This document shows, in pieces, positions 10,474-19,586 of a stretch of DNA of 64,000 bases (position 1 is the stretch's first letter; every line of letters begins with the position of its first letter). Both the position numbers and the translations under genes were made by a program. The stretch spans positions 186,001 through 250,000 of the forward strand of contig JAGADF010000008.1 in the NCBI GenBank assembly GCA_017613735.1, written 5' to 3'. The notes beneath the pieces are model-generated. The model saw only the letters and a program-made list of their open reading frames with translations. It made no database searches and was not told the origin of the DNA. The stretch is from Clostridia bacterium (GTDB lineage: Bacteria; Bacillota; Clostridia; Oscillospirales; Acutalibacteraceae).

Positions 10474-10522
10474 TACAATGTATTTTCGTTTACATTGTAT
10501 CACAAGGTATATTTGTTGTCAA
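10474..10522 (-). promoter_or_regulatory. padR promoter with overlapping PadR operator
   Basis: On the minus strand, TTGACA (10517-10522), a 17-bp spacer and TACAAT (10494-10499) make a consensus promoter. A perfect inverted repeat TACAATGT-N10-ACATTGTA (10474-10499) starts in the -10 box and runs downstream over the expected start site. Spacing and half-site resemble known PadR operators (ATGTAT-type arms), so binding would block transcription. Confidence 0.75.
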
Positions 10523-10529
10523 TATGGTT

Positions 10530-11015
10530 TTATTCTAAGTAACTGCAAAATGAATTGATTCTTTCTTCATTCTCTTCTGACGGTTTGTCTTTATGGTCAA
10601 TGAGAACAAGCTCGTTTTCAAAGCTTTCAATATTAAGCAGGGCCTTTAATTTCGCAATAGCCTTTTCGCCGCCGCTGCCGCTCATACACATAAAAACGGA
10701 AATTGATTTGTTTTTGAGGTTGTCTCTGTTTTCTTCAATAAATGTCCTCAAAGGCGGAGCAAAAGTTGACGCCCACACGGGAGAGCCGAAAATAACTGCG
10801 TCATATTTTCCGCTGTCAAATTCATAGGGCAAAAGAACGGGCTTTTCGCCCGTAACCGCGCTTTTTCCGCCCCAGAAGAACTTTTTAAATCCCTTGTCGG
10901 GATAGGTCTTTTCGGGTTTGATTTCTATAAGGTCGGCTGAAAGATTCTCCGCTATTTTTTCGGCGGTCTGTCTTACGTTACCGCTCATCGAATAAAAAAC
11001 TACGGCTGTTTTCAT
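10530..11015 (-). CDS. Flavodoxin family protein
   Basis: 161 residues, a single flavodoxin-like domain. The FMN phosphate loop is VFYSMSGNVRQTA (residues 5-17). A second flavin-contact region is FGSPVWASTFAPPLRTFIEE (about 75-94). It probably carries electrons at low potential or acts as an NAD(P)H-linked reductase-like protein; the partner is not evident from the neighbours. It is monocistronic, between the padR promoter and the divergently transcribed polymerase gene. Confidence 0.85.
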   Translation of the reverse strand: MKTAVVFYSMSGNVRQTAEKIAENLSADLIEIKPEKTYPDKGFKKFFWGGKSAVTGEKPVLLPYEFDSGKYDAVIFGSPVWASTFAPPLRTFIEENRDNLKNKSISVFMCMSGSGGEKAIAKLKALLNIESFENELVLIDHKDKPSEENEERINSFCSYLE

Positions 11016-11129
11016 ATTCTCACCTCTGAAAAAATAATAGCATATTAAACCGGCTATATCAATAATAAAGTGTCGATTAACTATTTAAAACGGGCAAATA
11101 ATATGTTAGAATAGTTTTGAGGTGAAAAA

Positions 11130-12614
11130 ATGGACGGCAGAACGTACATTGCGATAGATTTAAAATCATTCTACGCTTCGGTCGAATGTGTTGAGCGCGG
11201 ACTGGACCCGCTTAACACAAATCTTGTTGTGGCGGATTTGACGCGAACCGAAAAAACTATCTGCCTTGCCGTTTCACCCTCTTTAAAAAAATACGGCATC
11301 CCCGGGCGCGCAAGGCTTTTTGAAGTCGTTGAAAAGGTTCGCGAGGTCAATTCGCTTCGCCGTTCATCCGCTCCCAAAAACAAACTGACGGGAAAGTCGT
11401 TTTACGGTCACGAACTCGACGAAAACAAACTTCTCGAGGTCGACTATATTGTCGCGCCGCCTCAGATGGCGAAATATATGGAGGTAAGCGCAAGGATTTT
11501 TGACATATACCTTAAATACGTTTCGAGCGAGGACGTCCACGTCTATTCGGTGGACGAAATCTTTATTGACGCGACAAATTACCTTAAGACTTATAAACTG
11601 ACCGCTCACGAGCTTGCTATGAAAATGATTCGCGACGTCCTTTCGGAAACGGGAATTACGGCTACGGCGGGAATAGGCTCAAATATGTACCTTTGTAAAA
11701 TCGCGATGGACATTGTTGCGAAAAAAATGCCCGCGGACAAAGACGGCGTTCGTATAGCAGAGCTTGACGAAATGAAATACAGAAAAGAACTCTGGGAGCA
11801 TACTCCGCTTACGGATTTCTGGAGAATCGGCAAAGGCATTTCGAAAAAGCTTATAGACAACGGAATGTATACCATGGGCGACGTCGCGCGCTGTTCAATC
11901 GAGAATGAAGATAAACTGTATAAGCTGTTCGGCATTAACGCAGAGCTTCTTATAGACCACGCGTGGGGCTGGGAGCCGTGCAGAATATCGGACATCAAAA
12001 GCTATGTGCCCGAAAGCAACTCCTTAAGCGTCGGGCAGGTTCTGTCAACTCCGTATACGTTTGACAGGGCGAAACTTATAATCCGCGAAATGACGGACAA
12101 CCTCGTGCTTGACCTCGTTAAAAAAGGGCTTGTCACCGACCAGATGGTACTGACTGTCGGCTATGACGTCAAGGATTCAAAGGCAGTCGCCGAAACCGAA
12201 ACCGACCGTTACGGAAGAACCGCGCCCAAATCCGCCCACGGCTCAATTAATCTTAAAATGCCGACGTCGTCGACAAAAATGATTACCGACGCGGTAACAA
12301 AGCTTTTTGACAGAATTGTCGACAGGACACTCACCGTAAGGCGTATGTACGTTGTGGCAAACCGCGTCGTAAGGGAAGAAACGCTTAAAGATAAGGAACA
12401 GTTTGAGCAGCTTGATATGTTCACGGATTACGAAAAAAAGGAAAAGGACGAAAAGGAACAGACAAAACAGCTCGAAAAGGAAAAGAAGATACAGAACACC
12501 GTTATTTCAATAAAGGAAAAGTACGGCAAAAACGCCATACTCAAGGGTATGAATTTCGAAGAGGGCGCGACCGCAAGGGAACGCAACGAACAGGTAGGAG
12601 GTCACAAGGCATAA
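11130..12614 (+). CDS. Y-family DNA polymerase (UvrX/UmuC type)
   Basis: Translesion DNA polymerase, 494 residues. The N-terminal catalytic domain has the metal-binding Asp in IAIDLKSFYASVE and the second acidic pair in YSVDEIFIDATNY. Thumb and little-finger regions follow. EQLDMF near residue 430 is a probable beta-clamp binding motif. The C-terminal sequence AILKGMNFEEGATARERNEQ and following VGGHKA is typical of the Firmicutes UvrX-type proteins rather than DinB. The ATG follows GAGGTG. Its stop overlaps the start of a YolD-like gene (TAATG), so the two are translationally coupled. No LexA box was recognised upstream. Confidence 0.9.
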   Translation: MDGRTYIAIDLKSFYASVECVERGLDPLNTNLVVADLTRTEKTICLAVSPSLKKYGIPGRARLFEVVEKVREVNSLRRSSAPKNKLTGKSFYGHELDENKLLEVDYIVAPPQMAKYMEVSARIFDIYLKYVSSEDVHVYSVDEIFIDATNYLKTYKLTAHELAMKMIRDVLSETGITATAGIGSNMYLCKIAMDIVAKKMPADKDGVRIAELDEMKYRKELWEHTPLTDFWRIGKGISKKLIDNGMYTMGDVARCSIENEDKLYKLFGINAELLIDHAWGWEPCRISDIKSYVPESNSLSVGQVLSTPYTFDRAKLIIREMTDNLVLDLVKKGLVTDQMVLTVGYDVKDSKAVAETETDRYGRTAPKSAHGSINLKMPTSSTKMITDAVTKLFDRIVDRTLTVRRMYVVANRVVREETLKDKEQFEQLDMFTDYEKKEKDEKEQTKQLEKEKKIQNTVISIKEKYGKNAILKGMNFEEGATARERNEQVGGHKA

Positions 12615-12811
12615 TGGGAAAATACGACGATATAATAAATCTTCCCCATCACGTTTCGGAGAAAAGACCTCAGATGTCCATGCGCGACAGAGCCGCCCAG
12701 TTCGCCCCGTTCGCGGCGCTTACTGGCTTTGATAAAAAAATAGAAAATGCCGAGCATATCGCGGCAGGCAGAACAGATGACGAAATAAACGAATATCTCA
12801 ATAAAGAATAA
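12614..12811 (+). CDS. YolD-like small protein paired with Y-family polymerase
   Basis: 65 residues (MGKYDDIINLPHHVSEKRPQ...DRAAQFAPFAALTGF). Short proteins of this pattern regularly follow UvrX-type polymerase genes in Firmicutes, and the YolD family has been proposed to act as a UmuD-like partner. Here the start codon overlaps the polymerase stop by one base. Assignment to the YolD family rests on context and the N-terminal pattern; the biochemical role is unproven. Confidence 0.7.
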   Translation: MGKYDDIINLPHHVSEKRPQMSMRDRAAQFAPFAALTGFDKKIENAEHIAAGRTDDEINEYLNKE

Positions 12812-12842
12812 AGGCATTGGATTTTCTCCAATGCCCTTTTTT
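12811..12842. terminator. Bidirectional terminator between the yolD-like gene and the PfkB kinase
   Basis: GGCATTGGA / TCCAATGCC hairpin (12813-12835) with an A run before and a T run after, so it works for both convergent transcripts. The T run overlaps the stop codon of the kinase gene. Confidence 0.85.
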
Positions 12843-13734
12843 ATAGCATCTGTTTTTCTATTGCGGTTTTACTCGCGAGAGAGCGTGAAAACGCCGTTGC
12901 TGTGCCTGCGGCGGTGCCGAGTTTTAATGCGTACGCGTAATCCTTTTTCTTTAAGTACCCCGCAAGAAAACCCGCTATCATTGAGTCACCCGCGCCGACG
13001 GGATTTATAACAGTGCCCTTTCTCGTGCCCTGACGGTGGATTTTACCCGTTTCGTCAAGAAGTAACGCGCCGTCCTCGTCAAGTGAAATAAGAACATTTC
13101 TTGCGCCTTTTTTTTGAAGGCGGACAGCCGCCTGGATTATCTCGTCGTCGGTGAGCATTTCCTTTTTGAAAATGTCCTCAAGCTCCTCGCGGTTCGGCTT
13201 TATGAGGAACGGCTTGTATTTAAGCGTATTAGTCAGCAGTTTGCCCTCAGCGTCAACTACGGCAAGCACTCCCCTGCCGGACAGAAATTCGAGTATTCTT
13301 TCGTATGTATTCTGAGGCATTGAGCCGGGAACAGAGCCCGAAAGAACTAAAAAATCGCCCTTTGAAAGAAGTTCGAGCTTACTGTATAAAAGCTGAAGCT
13401 CATTTTTTGAAACGCTCGGTCCGCTGCCGTTTAACTGAGTCGCGGAGTCCGTCAGTTTTACATTTATTCTCGAAAAGCCGCTTTTAACCCTTACAAAATC
13501 GGTCTGTATACCGTTTTTACGAAGCTCGCCTTCTATGAGCTGACCTGTGTATCCCGCGGTAAAGCCCGAAGCGACGGATTCAAATCCGAGGCGCTTTAAT
13601 ACAAGCGAAACGTTAACTCCCTTGCCGCCGACATAGATGTGTTCGTCAAAGGTTCTGTTAACTTCGCCCTGTTTAACTGTATGCGCCCTGACTACATAGT
13701 CAACGGCGGGATTAAAGGTAACGGTATAAATCAT
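12841..13734 (-). CDS. 1-phosphofructokinase / PfkB-family sugar kinase
   Basis: 297 residues, PfkB (ribokinase) fold. The N-terminus MIYTVTFNPAVDYVV and GGKGVNVSLVLKRLG (36-50) match 1-phosphofructokinases and tagatose-6-phosphate kinases. The C-terminal anion-hole and catalytic base motif is NPVGAGDSMIAGFLAGY, with the Asp of GAGDS as base. The expected reaction is phosphorylation of fructose-1-phosphate to fructose-1,6-bisphosphate. No fructose PTS permease or DeoR regulator is adjacent, so the substrate could equally be tagatose-6-phosphate. Confidence 0.85.
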   Translation of the reverse strand: MIYTVTFNPAVDYVVRAHTVKQGEVNRTFDEHIYVGGKGVNVSLVLKRLGFESVASGFTAGYTGQLIEGELRKNGIQTDFVRVKSGFSRINVKLTDSATQLNGSGPSVSKNELQLLYSKLELLSKGDFLVLSGSVPGSMPQNTYERILEFLSGRGVLAVVDAEGKLLTNTLKYKPFLIKPNREELEDIFKKEMLTDDEIIQAAVRLQKKGARNVLISLDEDGALLLDETGKIHRQGTRKGTVINPVGAGDSMIAGFLAGYLKKKDYAYALKLGTAAGTATAFSRSLASKTAIEKQML

Positions 13735-13796
13735 CGCAAGCTCCTGAGTTTTTTTATAATTATACTACTGATTTGAAATATTACAACAAAAACTTT

Positions 13797-13825
13797 AGCG
13801 GTCGGATTATTTTTATCCGACCGCT
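13797..13825 (-). terminator. GH3 gene terminator
   Basis: Inverted repeat AGCGGTCGGAT / ATCCGACCGCT immediately after the GH3 stop codon; on the minus strand it is followed by a T-rich stretch. Confidence 0.7.
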
Positions 13826-13829
13826 GAGT

Positions 13830-16565
13830 TTATTCTTTTATTCTTTTTCTTAACAGAATTATTACAGTGCCGAACATAAAGCAACTGACAATTATTATAA
13901 ACGGACTGATTATTCCGTAATTCTCAACACCGCCCGACGACGGATTGTTTGAACCGGGAATGCCGTTATTCGTCCCCGTTCCGGAGTTGTTGCCTGACGT
14001 ATTTGCCTGTGACGGTGTTGTATTGGGGCTCGCATTATTCTGCGAACTGCCTTCCTCGGTCGGCTTTTCCTCATCCGCATTTGCGGGTTCGGTCATACGT
14101 TTGAATGCGTTTGTTCGCATCTTCATTTTAAGAATATTCTTCGACGCCTCACGAAGAGCCATACCGAATCCGACAGGGTCCGACTTATAGACATTCATCA
14201 TTGCGCCCTCGCCGGGTAATGTGGTAAGCAGTGACAGCCCCGAAAGGAGAAGGTCGTTTCCCGAATAAACCGCAAGCGCGGGGTCCATATAACCCGAACC
14301 GCCGAAATTCGACCAGTAATCCGAAACGACATATCCGTCAAAGCCCCATTCGCCACGGAGTACTTCTTTAAGAAGAGCGGGACACGAGCCGCACCACTGA
14401 ATGCCGATTCTCGAATATGACGACATAACGCCCCACGGCTCAGCGGTCTTGACGACGATTTCAAACGGCTTAAGATAAATCTCTCTGAGCGCCTGCTCAT
14501 TAACCCATATAAACAGTCCGTTATCCGAGCGGTGGGTTTCCTGCTCGTTTACCGTAAAATGCTTTATTGTGACGGCAACGCCGTGATTCTGAACGCCCTT
14601 TACCGTTTCGGCTCCGAGGATTCCCGAAAGCAGCGGGTCTTCAGAATAGTACTCAAAGTTTCTGCCCTGACGGGGATTTCTGTGAATATTGAATCCCGGA
14701 GCGTACCAGACGTCGGTACCTATATTCTCCGCCTCGGTTCCTACTCTTTCGCCGAATTCCCTTGCAAGCTCTTTATTCCAGGTACAGCCGAGTACACTCT
14801 CAGCAGGATAGCAAAGTCCCGAAACGGTATATGCGACTCCGCCTATTCCCTTAACCTGAGCAGGTCCGTCATTGTCAACCGTGGCGGGAACGCCCAGTCT
14901 TTCAATTTCAACTGTATGATAGCAGCCATCCATGGTCAGATGAATCATTTCGTCAACTGTCATCTGATCAAGGAATTCGTCCCAAAGACTTTCATCCTCA
15001 TAAACATCCGCAAGCATAATTACGGGGTCGTTTTCAACACCCTGCTTCGGCGCTTCGCCTGAAAGCGGCGCAGGTCTTTTATCTGTTTCATCCGAATTCG
15101 CGGGTGCTGAAAAATCAGTCGGCGAGGTAGGATAAGTGCTGTTCGGATTACTTCGGGAAAGGTAAATCTCCCTGCCTGTTGAAAAGTCAAAACGGTTTTT
15201 GATTTCATTACCTGTTGCATCGTCGGTAGTATAAACTGCATCGGACGGATTCGAGTAAACAAACTGTCCTGCAAACTCGCGGATGTTTTTACCGACCTTG
15301 ATTACATAATCGCCCTTCTCAAGCACCCATGCGCCTGAATTCATATCGTATGACGACATTGAACGCGTATCAAAGGTTATTTCAACCGTCTGGCTTTTAC
15401 CGGGCGCCAGTTCCTTGGTTTTTTCAAAGCCCGCAAGATTAATTACGCTTTTTTCAATTCCGCCTGCCGTATAGGGCGGGCAGTAATACGCCTCGACAAC
15501 ATCCTTGCCTGAAACCTTACCCGTATTCGTAACCTTAACCTTTATTTTTACCGTATCCTTATTCGCGGAATACGAAACAAGCTGCTGTGAGAAATTCGTG
15601 TATGAAAGACCGTAGCCAAACGGATACATAACCTTTTCGGGAGCAAAGGTTTCAAAGTATCTGTAACCGACAAATATACCCTCTTCATATTCAACAAAGT
15701 AACTGTCGGTATTCGTTCCCTCATACTTATATGAACCGAAATTCTGCTCGGACGGGTGGTCGTCAATGCTGAAAGCAATTGTATCCGCAAGACGCCCCGA
15801 CGGATTAAGGTCGCCTTTAAGGATTTTTCCGACTGCCTCAAAACCGACCTCGCCGGGAATTCCGACAATAACCGCCGCCTTGATGCTCGGATAGTTATTC
15901 AGAAAATCCATCTGCATTATATTCGACGTATTGAAAACAACAATGACCTTTTTATAGTTGTTTGCAACGTAATCGACAGTTCTCTGTTCCTCTTCCGAGA
16001 GGCATATCTGCTCACGCGAGTAATCCTCGTGTTCGCTTCCCGCGCGGGAAATAACAATAACAGCGGTATCCGAAAACTTTTTCGCCTTTGAAAGAATATC
16101 AGACGGTATATCGGTTACGGGCATTTCTTCAAGAACGTGCTTCTGCAAAATAAACTGGAGAGCATTATTGACGACCGTATTGGAAGTTGTAGGAACCCTT
16201 TTCGGAGCGAACCAGTCTTCATACGCCTGTTTAAGGTCGGCATTATAATTAACGCCCGCCATATCCAGTCCCTCATAAAAATCGGTATAATCAAGCGTAG
16301 TAACCGCGCCCGAGCCGGTTCCGCCGATATACGGAGCAACGGAGCCCACACCGAAAATATTGACCTTTTTGCTCTTAAGCGGTAACACGGAGCCGTCATT
16401 CTTTAACAGAACAGTTCCCTCCGCTTCAATCTTATTTGCAATTTCAGTCGAGTCCGATATTATCTGCTCGGGGATATTACCCGCCCAGGCAAAAGCCGAA
16501 ACGACAAGACCTACAGCAAGAACCGCAGAAATAAAAACAGCAGTTATGCTCTTAAACCTTTTCAT
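13830..16565 (-). CDS. Membrane-anchored GH3 glycoside hydrolase with permuted domain order
   Basis: 911 residues. An N-terminal hydrophobic segment (about 8-28) acts as a signal or anchor. The usual C-terminal GH3 domain comes first (EGTVLLKNDGSVLPLKSKKV, then GGTGSGAV). A fibronectin III-like domain follows. The (beta/alpha)8 barrel comes last, with KHFTVNEQETHRSDNG and the nucleophile Asp in GYVVSDYW near residue 748. The same permutation is known in some rumen and gut beta-glucosidases. A Ser/Thr/Asn/Gly-rich linker (about 835-880) leads to a C-terminal transmembrane helix and RKRIKE, so the enzyme is held on the outer cell face. The exact glycosidic linkage cleaved cannot be told. Confidence 0.85.
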   Translation of the reverse strand: MKRFKSITAVFISAVLAVGLVVSAFAWAGNIPEQIISDSTEIANKIEAEGTVLLKNDGSVLPLKSKKVNIFGVGSVAPYIGGTGSGAVTTLDYTDFYEGLDMAGVNYNADLKQAYEDWFAPKRVPTTSNTVVNNALQFILQKHVLEEMPVTDIPSDILSKAKKFSDTAVIVISRAGSEHEDYSREQICLSEEEQRTVDYVANNYKKVIVVFNTSNIMQMDFLNNYPSIKAAVIVGIPGEVGFEAVGKILKGDLNPSGRLADTIAFSIDDHPSEQNFGSYKYEGTNTDSYFVEYEEGIFVGYRYFETFAPEKVMYPFGYGLSYTNFSQQLVSYSANKDTVKIKVKVTNTGKVSGKDVVEAYYCPPYTAGGIEKSVINLAGFEKTKELAPGKSQTVEITFDTRSMSSYDMNSGAWVLEKGDYVIKVGKNIREFAGQFVYSNPSDAVYTTDDATGNEIKNRFDFSTGREIYLSRSNPNSTYPTSPTDFSAPANSDETDKRPAPLSGEAPKQGVENDPVIMLADVYEDESLWDEFLDQMTVDEMIHLTMDGCYHTVEIERLGVPATVDNDGPAQVKGIGGVAYTVSGLCYPAESVLGCTWNKELAREFGERVGTEAENIGTDVWYAPGFNIHRNPRQGRNFEYYSEDPLLSGILGAETVKGVQNHGVAVTIKHFTVNEQETHRSDNGLFIWVNEQALREIYLKPFEIVVKTAEPWGVMSSYSRIGIQWCGSCPALLKEVLRGEWGFDGYVVSDYWSNFGGSGYMDPALAVYSGNDLLLSGLSLLTTLPGEGAMMNVYKSDPVGFGMALREASKNILKMKMRTNAFKRMTEPANADEEKPTEEGSSQNNASPNTTPSQANTSGNNSGTGTNNGIPGSNNPSSGGVENYGIISPFIIIVSCFMFGTVIILLRKRIKE

Positions 16566-16740
16566 TTTTCCGCCTCCCGATACATACTTTTACAAGTCTA
16601 TCATACCATTTAAGATATTTAAGTCAATAATATAACCGTCAATTAATATTTTTTGTATATATATTCATTTTAACCGTCTGTTTTTTGTGCATTTGTTATA
16701 TGCAGTTCCGAATATTATTCCCTAATTATTCATAAAACGG

Positions 16741-16770
16741 AAGGGACGGCACGCTTGCGTGCCGTCCCTT
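16741..16770. repeat. Perfect 30-bp palindrome
   Basis: AAGGGACGGCACGC immediately followed by TT and its reverse complement makes a perfect 14-bp stem with a 2-bp centre. It resembles the REP-like palindromes at 9978-10126 in its GGGACGGC edges. There is no T run, so it is probably a dispersed repeat rather than a standard terminator. It lies in a 220-bp gap between the hydrolase and GH3 genes with nothing else recognised. Confidence 0.65.
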
Positions 16771-16785
16771 CAATATACACGGAAA

Positions 16786-17742
16786 TTATACAGTTTCCTT
16801 TTTCTTTTTGATGTATGTCCAGACATCCATCTTTTCAAGCATATCGTCAAAGACTCTGTTACAGTCCTTTTCGTTCATAAGCTCGTGTCTCATGCCCGGA
16901 TAAAGGCGGTATGAAATATTCTCATAGCCGACGTTCTGAAGCGAGCCGAGAGCGTCAATGAACCTTCCTCTGGTAACCATACACGGGTCATCCCTGCCCG
17001 ATATAAAGAATATGGGAAGCTCGGGATTCTTAAGCTTCCAGCCGCGGTGGGAATAAACATCGCTGACAAGGCGCATAAGAGTATCGTAGCCGTTAAGCGT
17101 GAAAGTGAAATTGCACAGCGGGTCCTGAGCCTGCTGCTCGCGGGTTTCGGGATTTGCGCAAATCCACTCGTTGCTGCCCGTTACGTTATCATAACGAAGG
17201 TTGAAGAAATCGATTCCGAGCCCGGTAATCTTTTCGGGTCTGTGGTGGTCGCCCTTAGCCTTAATCATATACTTGATGCCCTGTTTTACCGCAGGAGTGA
17301 CAACGGGATTTGCGACGCAGCCGCAGATAATAAGTCCGTCAAGCTCGTAGTCATATCTCTTGATATAACCTCTTACGATAAGAGAGCCCATGCTGTGACC
17401 GAAAAGAAAATACGGAACATCCGGGAATTTTTCTTTCATAAATACGGTAATCTGATGAGCGTCGTCAATCATACCGTTGAAGCCGTCCTCATAGAAATAG
17501 CCGAGGTCGTCGGGGCTCTTTACGCTTTCGCCGTGACCGCGGTGGTCATGAATAATCGAAGCATAACCCTTTTCGGCAAAATATTCGCACATATGGAAAT
17601 ATCTTTCCTTATGCTCGCACATACCGTGAATAAGCTGAATTACGCCGATTACCTTTTTCTTTTTCGGCGTGCACATTTCAACACCGAGCTGTAAGCCGTC
17701 ATGCTCGGACGTTAAGAATAAGTGCTCAAAATTTGCTGACAT
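16786..17742 (-). CDS. Alpha/beta hydrolase (lysophospholipase / monoacylglycerol lipase-like)
   Basis: 318 residues, serine hydrolase. The oxyanion region is IQLIHGMCEHKERY, the nucleophile elbow is FGHSMGSLI (about 112-120), and the acid and histidine are in SGRDDPC and PGMRHELMNE. The pattern is closest to PldB/monoacylglycerol lipase-type hydrolases. There is no signal peptide, so it acts in the cytoplasm, perhaps in membrane lipid turnover. The ATG has a GGAGGG box. It is transcribed in the same direction as, and 40 bp after, the fucosidase. Confidence 0.85.
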   Translation of the reverse strand: MSANFEHLFLTSEHDGLQLGVEMCTPKKKKVIGVIQLIHGMCEHKERYFHMCEYFAEKGYASIIHDHRGHGESVKSPDDLGYFYEDGFNGMIDDAHQITVFMKEKFPDVPYFLFGHSMGSLIVRGYIKRYDYELDGLIICGCVANPVVTPAVKQGIKYMIKAKGDHHRPEKITGLGIDFFNLRYDNVTGSNEWICANPETREQQAQDPLCNFTFTLNGYDTLMRLVSDVYSHRGWKLKNPELPIFFISGRDDPCMVTRGRFIDALGSLQNVGYENISYRLYPGMRHELMNEKDCNRVFDDMLEKMDVWTYIKKKKETV

Positions 17743-17782
17743 AATTAACCCTCCGTTATATTTTTACTGACAAAATAATAAG

Positions 17783-19201
17783 CTAATCCTTTGACATATA
17801 AACCCCGACGGACGAAAGAGTCGCTTTTCCCCTGAAGGAATTTATCTGTATTTTTATTTTTGAGGATTTCACGGCCTTGAAAAGGCAAATCCTCTTATAA
17901 CCGATTACCGTTCCTTTAAAAAGGCGTTTCCACTTTCCGCCCTTATCGAAAAAGAGAGTAAACTTTTCAATCTGCTGACCGGTTGCAATATTCTCCGCCA
18001 GAACGACCTTGTCGAACACCTTCTGCTCGCCGAGGTCAATTACTATTTCGGGCATTTCGTCATCCGAATCGCACTGCCAGTAATTATCGGCTGAATCGAA
18101 AATGTTTTTCACCGCGTCGGAAGAATCGTTCTCGCTCGTTGCAAAAGCGTGGGCGTTCCCGCTCTGACAGTAATAAAAAAGCTTTTCAAGCCTTCTTCTG
18201 AACGAATCAAGTTCAAGGCTGTCGATTTTATTAATCTGTCCCGTTTTGTCAGGCGGAATATTAAGAATGAGATTCGCGTTAGCACCTACGGAATTAAGAT
18301 ATATTTCTTCAAGCTTTTTAAGACCTTTAAGCTTGTAATCCTCGCTCTCGTGATAAAACCAGCCCGGTCTTATTGAAACGTCGACCTCGGCGGGATACCA
18401 GATAAAATCATCCTTACCCTTAATCGCCTTTCGCGAACCTAAATCGAGCACCATTTCCTTACCAGAGGGCAAAACGGTATCTGATTTCTGAGAATGCTCG
18501 GCTGTATAAAGATTGGAACAGAATTCAGACGGAACAACGCTCCATTCGCTCTTTCGGCAGATTCCCGCCTCATTACCGCACCAGCGTACGTCCGGACCGC
18601 ATATACTTATTACGGCATTCGGCTGAAGGCGGCGTATAAGCGAATAATATCCCTGCCAGTCATATTCCTGCTTTTTACCGTTTTCGCCCTCGCCGCAGGC
18701 TCCGTCAAGCCATACGCAGAAAAGCTCGCCGTAATTTGTAAGAAGCTCTTCAAGCTGATTTTTGAAATATGTATTGTAGGGCGCGCCGGTACCGTAGGTT
18801 TTTTCGTGTCTGTCCCACGGGGAGACGTAAATTCCGAATTTCAATCCCGCTTCCTTGCAGGCATCGGAAACCTCTTTAACAATGTCGCCCTTTCCGTTTT
18901 TAAACGGACTGTTTTTAACTGAATAATCTGTGTATTCGCTTTGCCAGAGGCAAAATCCGTCATGATGCTTACATGTGAGCACAAGCCCCTTCATACCGCC
19001 GTTTTTAACTGCCTGAACCCACTGAGAGGCGTCAAAATCGGTGGGATTGAACAATTCGGGCGAGTCGGTTCCGTCGCCCCATTCCCTGTCGGTAAAGGTG
19101 TTCATACCGAAATGACAAAAGGCGTAAAATTCGGTTTTCTGCCAGTCGAGCTGTCTTTTTGAGGGAACAACCGACGCCGCCTTTAACCATTCGTCACCCA
19201 T
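17783..19201 (-). CDS. GH29 alpha-L-fucosidase
   Basis: 472 residues from the chosen start. The frame is open 15 codons further upstream, but this ATG has GGAGGGGAGG in front and overlaps the previous stop by 8 bp. GH29 features are FCHFGMNTFTDREWGDG, GLVLTCKHHDGFCLW and the probable nucleophile Asp in CVWLDGACGEG near residue 166. The last ~120 residues look like an F5/8-type (CBM32-like) beta domain. It would release terminal L-fucose. No signal peptide is seen, so substrate probably enters as small oligosaccharides. Coupling to an envelope-modification operon is unexpected. Confidence 0.88.
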   Translation of the reverse strand: MGDEWLKAASVVPSKRQLDWQKTEFYAFCHFGMNTFTDREWGDGTDSPELFNPTDFDASQWVQAVKNGGMKGLVLTCKHHDGFCLWQSEYTDYSVKNSPFKNGKGDIVKEVSDACKEAGLKFGIYVSPWDRHEKTYGTGAPYNTYFKNQLEELLTNYGELFCVWLDGACGEGENGKKQEYDWQGYYSLIRRLQPNAVISICGPDVRWCGNEAGICRKSEWSVVPSEFCSNLYTAEHSQKSDTVLPSGKEMVLDLGSRKAIKGKDDFIWYPAEVDVSIRPGWFYHESEDYKLKGLKKLEEIYLNSVGANANLILNIPPDKTGQINKIDSLELDSFRRRLEKLFYYCQSGNAHAFATSENDSSDAVKNIFDSADNYWQCDSDDEMPEIVIDLGEQKVFDKVVLAENIATGQQIEKFTLFFDKGGKWKRLFKGTVIGYKRICLFKAVKSSKIKIQINSFRGKATLSSVGVYMSKD

Positions 19202-19574
19202 TATCGGCAGCCTCCCCTCCGAAATCATCCTTGCCCGCGCCATCAACGATTACTATACCGTCCTTGCCGCCGTACTGAGAAAGAAGCTTTTTGGTTTTAA
19301 GATTCGCCGCAACAAAGAAATCGCGAAACGGAAACTGGTCCGAATAATAGCCGTTAAACTCCTCCGTGAGCTTTCCGCCGAAAAGCTCCGAAACGGAAAA
19401 CTTCGGCTTCTGTTTGAGAGCTCTTCTCTCGTCCTGAGAAACGTCCTTGTCCTTATCGGCAAAACTGAACGCGCAGAAAAATACAATCGGGATGACAAGC
19501 AACAGACAGATTATTACCGCGCCCGCCTTCGTTTTCGGGAAAAAGGGCTTATATGATTTCTTTTCATTCTTCAT
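19194..19574 (-). CDS. DHHW-family protein, N-terminal part only
   Basis: 126 residues. A transmembrane helix (about 17-38) is followed by SQDERRALKQKPKFSVSEL and FNGYYSDQFPFRDFFVAAN, the start pattern of DHHW proteins that accompany MBOAT acyltransferases. Typical members have about 350-400 residues, including the conserved DHHW motif; here the protein ends after KDGIVIVDGAGKDDF. The rest is missing and the GH29 gene begins over its stop codon. It lies 12 bp after the MBOAT gene. It is either a truncated remnant or a reduced anchor protein; acyl-transfer function is doubtful. Confidence 0.65.
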   Translation of the reverse strand: MKNEKKSYKPFFPKTKAGAVIICLLLVIPIVFFCAFSFADKDKDVSQDERRALKQKPKFSVSELFGGKLTEEFNGYYSDQFPFRDFFVAANLKTKKLLSQYGGKDGIVIVDGAGKDDFGGEAADNG

Positions 19575-19586
19575 ATTCGCCCCTCC

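Noticed and set aside
17047-17694. 215-codon plus-strand frame opposite the alpha/beta hydrolase
   Set aside because: Antisense shadow; the hydrolase motifs on the other strand are clear.
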